A stretch of DNA of 20,232 nt from DATAAM01 sp036260075. Its GTDB lineage: Bacteria > Actinomycetota > Acidimicrobiia > Acidimicrobiales > JAHWLA01. Position 1 is the first letter of the stretch; every line of letters begins with the position of its first letter. A program made the translations under genes and the position numbers. The stretch lies in contig DATAAM010000083.1 of NCBI GenBank assembly GCA_036260075.1, forward strand, positions 1 to 20,232. Direction: 5' to 3'. Below are positions 7,830 through 13,388 of this stretch, piece after piece. The notes under the pieces are model-generated. The model saw only the letters and a program-made list of their open reading frames with translations. It ran no database searches and was not told where the DNA came from.

Positions 7830-8912
7830 ATGGCTCTCCGCGCGGACGATGTCGACCTCGGCCGGGACCGTGACTTGGTCCTCTGCGCCCAGTCGGGCGA
7901 CGACGACGCCTTCGAGGACCTCTACCGCCGCTACTTCGCGCGCCTGTACCGCTTCTGCCTCCGGCGGGTGGGGGACCCGCACGAAGCCGAGGAGCTGACC
8001 CAGGAGGCGTTCACCCGGGCCTACCGCGCCCTGCCCAGCCTCGCGGGCGAGCGCCGCTTCTACCCGTGGCTGAGCGTGATCGCCTCGCGCCTGTGCGTGG
8101 ACGCCTTCCGGCGCCGGTCCCGCAGCGAGCCGGCCCCCGTCGTCGACCTGGGCGTGCTCGAGGGCGGCCAGGAAGAGGTGGAGGACGCCGCCGACGTCGT
8201 CCTGCTCGAGCGGGCGCTCGAGCGCCTGACCCCCCGCCACCGCCACGTGCTGCGGCTGCGGGAGGAGGAGGGCTGGTCCTACCAGCACATCGCCGAGCAC
8301 TACGAGGTGAGCCTGGGCACGGTGGAGGCGCTCCTCCACCGGGCGCGCCGGGCGTTGCGCCGCGAGTTCGACCTGCTGGCGGGCGGCGACGGCCGGCGAG
8401 CGGCGGGGCTGCCGGTGCTGGGCTGGCTGGCCCGCCGGCTGCACCGGGCCCGGGCCCGCCTGACGGGCTGGGAGGCGGCGTGGGCGCCCGTCGTGGGCAA
8501 CGCCATGGCCGCCGGCTTCGTGGCCTTCGGGGCCGCCGCGGGCACCAGCGCCCCGGCGCCCGCCGCCATCACCATGACGCCGGTGGCGGCGGTGCGCGAG
8601 GCGCCTGCCCCGTCCCCGGAGGTGCCCGGTCCCGCCGAGCGCCCCCTCTCCGCGGGGAGCCGCACCGGCGACGCGTCCACCGCCCCGGCCGCGCCCGCAC
8701 CCACGCCCACCGACCGCACCTCGGCCACCCGGCAGGCATGGGTGGCGCCCGAGCTGCTGGTGACCCACGACCAGGCGCAGCAGCGCGCCGCCGCCCAGCC
8801 CACGGGCCGCAACGAAGACGAAGCCGGGGTCGGCGTCGACCCCGAGGAAGCAGTGATCGACACGGTGCGCTCGATCGACCGCACCGTCGACGAGTTCGAG
8901 AGGAAACGATGA
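7830..8912 (+). CDS. ECF-like sigma factor with long C-terminal extension
   Basis: This 360-aa protein begins as a sigma-70 family (ECF-type) transcription factor. Region 2 (about 26-93) contains LYRRYFARLYRFCLRRV and HEAEELTQEAFTRAYRAL. Region 4 (about 127-178) contains LTPRHRHVLRLREEEGWSYQHIA and the recognition-helix stretch SLGTVEALLHRARRALRREF. ECF factors are usually about 170-200 aa. Here a basic linker (about 188-212) leads to a weakly hydrophobic Ala/Gly-rich segment (about 216-238). A Pro/Ala/Thr-rich, finally acidic tail of some 120 residues follows. The tail could be an intramembrane or anti-sigma-like module, but that is inference. I chose ATG 7830 because region 2 follows directly and a GGGAGG lies upstream. 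The reading frame stays open upstream, but the residues look non-coding. The stop overlaps the next start (ATGA). Confidence 0.88.
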   Translation: MALRADDVDLGRDRDLVLCAQSGDDDAFEDLYRRYFARLYRFCLRRVGDPHEAEELTQEAFTRAYRALPSLAGERRFYPWLSVIASRLCVDAFRRRSRSEPAPVVDLGVLEGGQEEVEDAADVVLLERALERLTPRHRHVLRLREEEGWSYQHIAEHYEVSLGTVEALLHRARRALRREFDLLAGGDGRRAAGLPVLGWLARRLHRARARLTGWEAAWAPVVGNAMAAGFVAFGAAAGTSAPAPAAITMTPVAAVREAPAPSPEVPGPAERPLSAGSRTGDASTAPAAPAPTPTDRTSATRQAWVAPELLVTHDQAQQRAAAQPTGRNEDEAGVGVDPEEAVIDTVRSIDRTVDEFERKR

Positions 8913-9172
8913 GACGAGTGGCCGCCCTCACCATCGCCTTGGTGGGCGCCCTGGCCGCCACTGCGGCCCCGGCGTCGGCCTGCGAGGAACATCCGTACGA
9001 CGGCGACTGGGCGTGCGTGTACGTCACCGAGGCCGGGGTCGGCTACTGCCAGCAGAACCCCGTCCCCGAGGTCGACGCGCCGCCCGAGGCCGAGCTGCTG
9101 CCCGAGGTGCCCGACCTGGCGCCGATCGTGGAGCAGTACGTGGTGCCGCTGATCCCCGCCGGACGCCTCTGA
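8909..9172 (+). CDS. Small secreted three-cysteine protein coupled to the sigma gene
   Basis: I do not recognise this 87-aa product. It has a clear signal peptide (MRR, then a hydrophobic Ala/Leu core, then APASA). The likely cut before C25 leaves a mature chain of about 63 residues. Cysteines C25, C36 and C47 are evenly spaced (CX10CX10C). C25 could be lipidated, but A at -3 is a poor lipobox. The second half is acidic and Pro-rich (EVDAPPEAELLPEVPDLAP) with a hydrophobic end. Its ATG overlaps the sigma stop by four bases and has AGAGGA upstream, so it is translated with the sigma gene. A sensor or partner of the sigma's exported tail is possible but unproven. It stops one base from the convergent ruvB stop. 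Confidence 0.75.
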   Translation: MRRVAALTIALVGALAATAAPASACEEHPYDGDWACVYVTEAGVGYCQQNPVPEVDAPPEAELLPEVPDLAPIVEQYVVPLIPAGRL

Positions 9173-9173
9173 T

Positions 9174-10208
9174 CTAGTCGAACAGCCCGGGCGCCTCGGC
9201 GGTGGGGGGCGGCGCCAGGCCGAGGTGGTGCCAGGCGGCGGGCATGGCCACCCGGCCCCGGGGCGTGCGCTTCAGCATGCCGAGCTGCAGCAGGAACGGC
9301 TCGTAGACGTCCTCCACCGTCTCCGTCTCCTCGCCCACGCTCACGGCCAGCGTGGACAGGCCCACCGGCCCGCCGCCGAAGCGCCGGCAGACCGTGTCGA
9401 GGATGGCCCGGTCGACCTTGTCGAGCCCTGCCTCGTCGACGCCGAAGAGCGTGAGGCCGGCGTGGGCCACCGCCTGGGTGACGACCCCGTCGCCCCGCAC
9501 CTCGGCGAAGTCGCGCACCCGCTTCAGCAGCCGGTTGGCGATGCGGGGCGTGCCCCGGGCCCGGCCCGCCACCTCGCGGGCGCCGTCGGCGTCGAGGCGG
9601 ACGTCGAGGATGCGAGCAGCACGCCCGACGATCTCCACCAGGTCGTCGACGGGGTAGTGGTCGAGCCGCGCCACGAACCCGAACCGGTCGCGCAGCGGCC
9701 CCGTGATGAGCCCGGTGCGGGTCGTGGCGCCCACCAGCGTGAAGCGGGGCAGGTCGAGTCGGATCGAGCGGGCAGCGGGGCCCTTGCCGAGGACGATGTC
9801 GAGCTGGAAGTCCTCCATGGCCGGGTAGAGGATCTCCTCCACCGCCCGGCCCAGCCGGTGGATCTCGTCGATGAACAGGACGTCGCCCTCGTGGAGGTCG
9901 GTGAGGATGGCGGCCAGGTCGCCCGCTCGCACCAGGGCGGGGCCGCTCGAGACGCGCAGGCCCACCCCCATCTCGGCGGCCACGATGCCGGCCAGGCTGG
10001 TCTTGCCCAGCCCCGGCGGCCCGGCGAAGAGGAGGTGGTCGGCAGGCCGGCCCCGCCGCTGGGCCGCCTGCAGGATGATGTCGAGGTGCTCCTTGAGCTG
10101 GGGCTGGCCCACGAACTCGGCCAGCCGCCGGGGCCGCAGCGTGGCTTCCTCGGCCACCTCCACGGGGTCGACCGCCGCCGCCGTGAGCACCTCCTCCCGG
10201 GGGCTCAT
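9174..10208 (-). CDS. ruvB: Holliday junction branch-migration helicase RuvB
   Basis: This 344-aa AAA+ motor drives RuvA-bound Holliday junctions during recombination repair. Walker A is GPPGLGKT (63-70) and Walker B is LFIDEIHRL (111-119). Sensor I is ATTRTG (161-166). The arginine finger region is LRDRFGF around R174. The C-terminal winged helix includes FLLQLGMLKRTPRGR. Length and motifs are normal. The ATG at 10208 overlaps the ruvA stop by four bases (ATGA). The 3' end meets the plus-strand secreted-protein gene with one base between stops, so a ruvCAB transcript running on would be antisense to that gene and the sigma gene. Confidence 0.97.
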   Translation of the reverse strand: MSPREEVLTAAAVDPVEVAEEATLRPRRLAEFVGQPQLKEHLDIILQAAQRRGRPADHLLFAGPPGLGKTSLAGIVAAEMGVGLRVSSGPALVRAGDLAAILTDLHEGDVLFIDEIHRLGRAVEEILYPAMEDFQLDIVLGKGPAARSIRLDLPRFTLVGATTRTGLITGPLRDRFGFVARLDHYPVDDLVEIVGRAARILDVRLDADGAREVAGRARGTPRIANRLLKRVRDFAEVRGDGVVTQAVAHAGLTLFGVDEAGLDKVDRAILDTVCRRFGGGPVGLSTLAVSVGEETETVEDVYEPFLLQLGMLKRTPRGRVAMPAAWHHLGLAPPPTAEAPGLFD

Positions 10209-10852
10209 CCCGCTCCCGCCACCCCGGCCGTTCTGGAGGACGGATCCTGCCGCATGCGGCGCGATCCGCCCCCCAGAACGGCGAGGGCGGACTTGAGGAG
10301 GTCCTCCACGGGGCCGTCGTCGGGCAGGTCGCGCACCGCCTCGCGCACCTCCTCGGGGCCGTAGCCGAGCCCCGCCAGCGCGGCGCGCACCTCGGCCCGA
10401 GCCGAGGAGGCGGCCCCCACCGGCACCAGGTCGCCGTCGAGGTCGAGGTCGAGGCGGGCCTTGAGCTCCACAAGCAGGCGGGCCGCCGTCTTCTTGCCCA
10501 CGCCGGGCACGGCGGTGAGGGCGTCGGCGTCATCGGCCAACAGCGCCCGCTGGAGGGCGGCGGGCGACAGGGCGGAGAGGATCGCGAGGGCCAGGGCGGG
10601 GCCCACCCCGTGGGCGCCCAAGAGCGCCTCGAAGCACGCCCGTTCGTCGCGGCTGCCGAAGCCGTAGAGCACGAGGGCGTCCTCCCGCACGTGGGTGTGC
10701 ACGTGGAGGAACAGCGGCCCGCCCAGTTCGGCGGTGGCCAGCACGGCGGGCGTGACGCTCACCCGGTAGCCGACGCCGCCCACCTCCAGCAGCACCTCCG
10801 GGGGCGACGCGGGGATGCGGTCGAGCACCGTGCCCCGCAGTGAGCCGATCAC
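10205..10852 (-). CDS. ruvA: Holliday junction DNA helicase subunit RuvA
   Basis: This 215-aa tetrameric junction-binding protein loads RuvB. The OB-fold is at about 1-63 (IGSLRGTVL, HTHVREDALVLYGF). Two helix-hairpin-helix motifs are at about 78-97 and 112-130 (AVPGVGKKTAARLLVELK). A C-terminal RuvB-contact domain runs from about 150 to 193. The usual fold ends near LLKSALAVL. The last 22 residues (Gly/Arg/Ser-rich) are encoded by a 56-base palindrome at 10227-10282, which looks inserted. The start is GTG 10852, overlapping the ruvC stop by four bases (GTGA). The gene sits in the order ruvC-ruvA-ruvB and should be induced with ruvC. Confidence 0.95.
   Translation of the reverse strand: MIGSLRGTVLDRIPASPPEVLLEVGGVGYRVSVTPAVLATAELGGPLFLHVHTHVREDALVLYGFGSRDERACFEALLGAHGVGPALALAILSALSPAALQRALLADDADALTAVPGVGKKTAARLLVELKARLDLDLDGDLVPVGAASSARAEVRAALAGLGYGPEEVREAVRDLPDDGPVEDLLKSALAVLGGGSRRMRQDPSSRTAGVAGAG
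10227..10282. repeat. Long palindrome inside the 3' end of ruvA (copy 1 of a shared element)
   Basis: The outer arms GCCGTTCTGG (10227-10236) and CCAGAACGGC (10273-10282) pair perfectly over 10 bp. The middle arms CGGATC (10241-10246) and GATCCG (10263-10268) pair perfectly. The centre GCCG/CGGC (10249-10252 with 10257-10260) closes on a CATG loop. It encodes RuvA residues of about 191-209. Its arm pattern, TTCTGG then GG then GGATC with the mirrored half, recurs at 15352-15406, which suggests a dispersed palindromic element. Confidence 0.8.
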
Positions 10853-11349
10853 TGCAACGCCTCCGCCACGCGGGCCAGCCGGGGCGCCACCGTGAGGTGA
10901 CAGAGGGCGAGCGCCAAGGCGTCGGCGGCATCCGGCGGTCGTGGCGGCTCGGGCAGCGAGAGCAGCGCCTGCACCATGCGCTGCACCTGTGCCTTGCCGG
11001 CGGCGCCGTAGCCCGCCACCGCCTGCTTCACCTCGTTGGCCGTGTACTGGGCCACGTCGCAGCCCGCCTCGGCCGCCGCCGCCAGGGCCAGCCCGCTCGC
11101 CTGGCCCACCGACATGGCGGTGCGCACGTTGGTCTGGAAGAACACCCGCTCCACCACCACCACCTCCGGCTCCGTCTCCGCCAGCAGCGCCCGGAGGTCG
11201 GCCTGGAGCGAGGCCAGCCGGGCCGGGAGGGGCTGGGACGGCGGCGTGGTGAGCACCCCGGCCACGTGGGCCGTGGTGCCGCCCCGCCCGCGCGACACCA
11301 GGCCGTAGCCGCAGCGCGACACGCCGGGGTCGATGCCGAGCACGAACAC
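10849..11349 (-). CDS. ruvC: Crossover junction endodeoxyribonuclease RuvC
   Basis: This 166-aa nuclease resolves Holliday junctions by paired nicks. The four acidic catalytic residues are present: D7 in LGIDPG, E67 in VVVVERVFF, and D140 and D143 in PPDAADALALALCH. Length is normal. The start is GTG 11349; a second in-frame GTG two codons later is the alternative. There is no upstream ribosome site. Instead a TATCTT -10-like hexamer lies 7 bases before the GTG, fitting a leaderless mRNA, and a LexA-type box overlaps the start codon. It is probably the first gene of a DNA-damage-inducible ruvC-ruvA-ruvB operon, with four-base overlaps at each junction. Confidence 0.95.
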   Translation of the reverse strand: MFVLGIDPGVSRCGYGLVSRGRGGTTAHVAGVLTTPPSQPLPARLASLQADLRALLAETEPEVVVVERVFFQTNVRTAMSVGQASGLALAAAAEAGCDVAQYTANEVKQAVAGYGAAGKAQVQRMVQALLSLPEPPRPPDAADALALALCHLTVAPRLARVAEALQ

Positions 11350-11357
11350 GCGTTCGA
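11342..11357 (-). promoter_or_regulatory. LexA (SOS) box over the ruvC start
   Basis: On the minus strand the site reads TCGAAC-GCGT-GTTCGT. The mycobacterial/actinobacterial LexA consensus is TCGAAC-N4-GTTCGA, so 11 of 12 defined positions match. It lies between the putative -10 and the GTG and would block initiation directly. LexA control of ruvC is known in mycobacteria. Confidence 0.8.
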
Positions 11358-11362
11358 AGATA
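11357..11362 (-). promoter_or_regulatory. Putative -10 of a leaderless ruvC promoter
   Basis: TATCTT on the minus strand fits the actinobacterial TAnnnT -10. Seven bases separate it from GTG 11349, the spacing expected when transcription starts at the start codon. No clear -35 is seen. Confidence 0.5.
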
Positions 11363-11395
11363 CCCGCAGGCCGCCGCGCCGGGGTGGATGCCCCG

Positions 11396-11441
11396 TTTTC
11401 TTCGCAGATCCGGCGCCCTGCACCCGTATTTGCGGAGAAAA
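11396..11441. repeat. Inverted repeat between the peroxiredoxin gene and ruvC
   Basis: The arms TTTTCTTCGCA (11396-11406) and TGCGGAGAAAA (11431-11441) pair over 11 bp with a single wobble around a 24-base centre that includes GGCGCC. The AT-rich arm ends stand out in this GC-rich DNA. A second small hairpin, CGGGG (11380-11384) with CCCCG (11391-11395), adjoins it and is followed by TTTT on the plus strand. It begins 4 bases after the peroxiredoxin stop and may end that transcript, or it may be another palindromic element. Confidence 0.6.
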
Positions 11442-11445
11442 TCGC

Positions 11446-11907
11446 TCAGGGGGAGGCGGCGCGGACGGCGGCCACCAGCTCGTCGGTCTTCTTGAACGTG
11501 AGCCCGTGGGCCGAGCGGTGGGCGTAGCGCACCACGCCCTCGCCGTCGACCACGAACACCGACCGCTTGTAGAACCCGAGCGGGCCGACGACCGAGTAGA
11601 GGCGGCCCACCTCCTTGTCGCAGTCGGCCAGCAGCGGGAACTTGAAGCCGCCCTGCTTGCACGAGAACTGCTCGTGGCTGTCGACGTCCTGCGGGCTGAT
11701 GGCCAACACCTGCGCGCCGACCTCGGCGAACTGCTCGATGTCGTCCGAGTAGGCGTTGAGCTGCGTGGTGCACACCGGCGTGTTGTCGCCGGGATAGAAC
11801 ACGAGCACCACCGGCTTCCCGCGGTGGTCGGCCAGCGAGTACGTGCGCCCGCCCGTCCCCGGCAGCTCGAACTCCGGCGCCCGGTCCCCCACCCTCGGCG
11901 AGGCCAT
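11446..11907 (-). CDS. bcp: PrxQ/Bcp-type thiol peroxidase
   Basis: This 153-aa thioredoxin-fold peroxiredoxin reduces peroxides in the cytosol. The peroxidatic site is FYPGDNTPVCTT with C46. The residue five places on, a cysteine in E. coli Bcp, is not cysteine here. Two other cysteines, C83 and C96, remain. C83 lies where the alpha-3 resolving cysteine of the other PrxQ subgroup is found, so a C46-C83 disulfide is likely (inference). The ATG at 11907 is 2 bases after the yebC stop, with GAGG 8 bases upstream inside yebC. It therefore belongs to the yebC transcript and separates yebC from ruvC, which are often adjacent in bacteria. Confidence 0.92.
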   Translation of the reverse strand: MASPRVGDRAPEFELPGTGGRTYSLADHRGKPVVLVFYPGDNTPVCTTQLNAYSDDIEQFAEVGAQVLAISPQDVDSHEQFSCKQGGFKFPLLADCDKEVGRLYSVVGPLGFYKRSVFVVDGEGVVRYAHRSAHGLTFKKTDELVAAVRAASP

Positions 11908-11909
11908 GC

Positions 11910-12659
11910 TCAGGCCTCGACCGTCTCGATGATGTGGTCGGGGATGTCGAAGTTGGCGTAGACGTTCTGCACGTCGTCGTGGTCTTCGAGCATGTCGATG
12001 AGCTTGAGGACCTTGCGGGCGTCGGCCTCGGTGTCGAGCGGCACCGACGTCGTCGGCAGCATGGTGAGGTCGGCCGAGTCGAAGGCGATGCCCGCCGCCT
12101 CCAAGGCCGCCCGCAGCGCCCCGAGGTCGGTGGGCGCGCAGGTGAGCTGCCAGGTGTCGCCTTGGTCCTCGAGGTCCTCGGCGCCCGCCTCCAGCGCGAC
12201 GGCCATGAGGTCGTCCTCGGTCACCTTCTTCGGGAGGATCACCACGCCCTTGCGCTCGAACTGCCACGACACCGCCCCCGGCTCGGCCAGCGAGCCGCCG
12301 TTCTTGGTGAAGATCGCCTTCACCTCGGCGCCGGTGCGGTTGCGGTTGTCGCTCAGCGTCTCCACGATGACGGCCACGCCGTTGGGCGCGTAGCCCTCGT
12401 AGTTGATGGGCTCGTACTTGACGCCTTCGAGCTCGCCCGTGCCCCGCTTGATGGCCCGCTCGATGGTGTCCATGGGCACCGAGGCGTCGCGGGCCTTCTG
12501 GAACATGGTGCGCAGCGTCGGGTTCGTCTCCGGGTCGCCGCCCCCCTCGCGCGCCGCCACCTCCACCTGCCGGATCAGCTTGGCGAAGAGCTTGCCGCGG
12601 GCCTTGTCGGCCGCGCCCTTCTTGTGCTTGATCGTGGCCCACTTGGAGTGCCCGCTCAC
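11910..12659 (-). CDS. yebC: YebC/PmpR family protein
   Basis: This 249-aa protein has the invariant N-terminus SGHSKWATIKHKKGAADKARGK. All three family segments follow: NPTLRTMFQKARDASVPMDTIERAIKRGTG, the central YEGYAPNGVAVIVETLSDNRNRT, and the C-terminal LIDMLEDHDDVQNVYANFDIP. Members are described as transcriptional regulators, and more recently as factors that ease ribosome stalling at proline-rich stretches. Which applies here cannot be told. The start is GTG 12659 with GAGGGTGG 7 bases upstream. It forms a tight pair with the peroxiredoxin gene and is separated from pdxT by a 107-bp hairpin-rich gap. Confidence 0.96.
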   Translation of the reverse strand: MSGHSKWATIKHKKGAADKARGKLFAKLIRQVEVAAREGGGDPETNPTLRTMFQKARDASVPMDTIERAIKRGTGELEGVKYEPINYEGYAPNGVAVIVETLSDNRNRTGAEVKAIFTKNGGSLAEPGAVSWQFERKGVVILPKKVTEDDLMAVALEAGAEDLEDQGDTWQLTCAPTDLGALRAALEAAGIAFDSADLTMLPTTSVPLDTEADARKVLKLIDMLEDHDDVQNVYANFDIPDHIIETVEA

Positions 12660-12766
12660 TGGTGCACCACCCTCGCCGAGGCTGCTGCACCAGCCTGTGC
12701 ATCCCGCTCCTGCCGGCTTCGCCGGCGGGCCGCTCGGGCCCCGTTCGCCTGCGGCTCATTCATGGC
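12660..12766. repeat. Hairpin-rich gap between pdxT and yebC
   Basis: This gap holds several inverted repeats in a row. They are the 10-bp palindrome TGGTGCACCA (12660-12669), AGGCTG/CAGCCT (12679-12684 with 12691-12696), CCTGCCGGC/GCCGGCGGG around a TTC loop (12709-12729), and a GGGCC/GGCCC pair (12727-12741). No U-tract is present. Together they could end the pdxST transcript, protect its 3' end, or be a dispersed intergenic repeat. The yebC promoter must lie here if yebC is not read from pdxS. Confidence 0.55.
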
Positions 12767-13336
12767 CTACAAGCCTCCCAGGAACAAGCGGTGGAGGCGC
12801 AAGTCGTCGGACAGCTCGGGGTGGAAGGCGGCCACCAGCGTGGGCCCCTGCCGGCACAGCACGGGCCGACCCTCCACGGTGGCCAGCACCTCGACGCCCT
12901 CGCCCGCCTGCTCGACGACCGGTGCGCGGATGAACACGGCGGGCACCGGCCCGCCCGGCACGCCCTCCACCTCCAAGGCCGTCTCGAAGGAGTCGACCTG
13001 GCGGCCGAAGGCGTTGCGGCGCACGGCCACGTCGACCACGCCGAAGCTGCGCTGGTCGGGCCGCCCGTCGAGCACCTCCCGGGCCAGCAGGATCATCCCC
13101 GCGCACGTGCCCAAGGCGGGCATGCCGTCGGCCAGCCGCTCGGCCACCGGCTCGAACAGGCCCGACGACTGGAGCAGGAGCGACATGGTGGTCGACTCGC
13201 CGCCCGGCAGGACCAAGGCGTCGACCCCCGCCAGGTGGTCGGGCACCCGCACCTCGACCACGTCGGCGTCGAGCGCGGCCAGCGCGGCGGCGTGCTCCCC
13301 CACGTCGCCCTGGAGGGCGAGGATGCCGACCTTCAT
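12767..13336 (-). CDS. pdxT: Pyridoxal 5'-phosphate synthase glutaminase subunit PdxT
   Basis: This 189-aa class-I glutaminase supplies ammonia to PdxS for PLP synthesis without deoxyxylulose phosphate. Seen are the N-terminal VGILALQGDVGEH, the LPGGESTTMSLLL motif, the nucleophile C78 in LGTCAGMILL, and the H172/E174 pair in FHPELSDD, which completes the triad. The ATG at 13336 has a strong GGAGG (13342-13346 on the plus strand, read in reverse) 5 bases upstream. It follows pdxS after a 52-bp gap that carries a compact hairpin. Length is normal. Confidence 0.96.
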   Translation of the reverse strand: MKVGILALQGDVGEHAAALAALDADVVEVRVPDHLAGVDALVLPGGESTTMSLLLQSSGLFEPVAERLADGMPALGTCAGMILLAREVLDGRPDQRSFGVVDVAVRRNAFGRQVDSFETALEVEGVPGGPVPAVFIRAPVVEQAGEGVEVLATVEGRPVLCRQGPTLVAAFHPELSDDLRLHRLFLGGL

Positions 13337-13355
13337 GTTCGCCTCCGAAGACGGC

Positions 13356-13382
13356 CGCCGAGCAAGCGTCGCTTGCGAGGCG
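13356..13382 (-). repeat. Compact hairpin between pdxS and pdxT
   Basis: CGCC (13356-13359) pairs with GGCG (13379-13382), and GCAAGCG (13362-13368) with CGCTTGC (13370-13376). A symmetric GA/GA internal loop joins them, where tandem sheared pairs could stack. It lies about 10 bases before the pdxT Shine-Dalgarno, so it could tune the PdxS:PdxT ratio or be an intergenic palindrome. Confidence 0.55.
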
Positions 13383-13388
13383 AGAGGT

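Noticed and set aside
10226..10283. Intrinsic terminator between ruvA and ruvB
   Set aside because: The hairpin is inside ruvA, before the overlapping ruvB start, and has no U-tract. Termination here would silence ruvB, so a palindromic element is the better reading.
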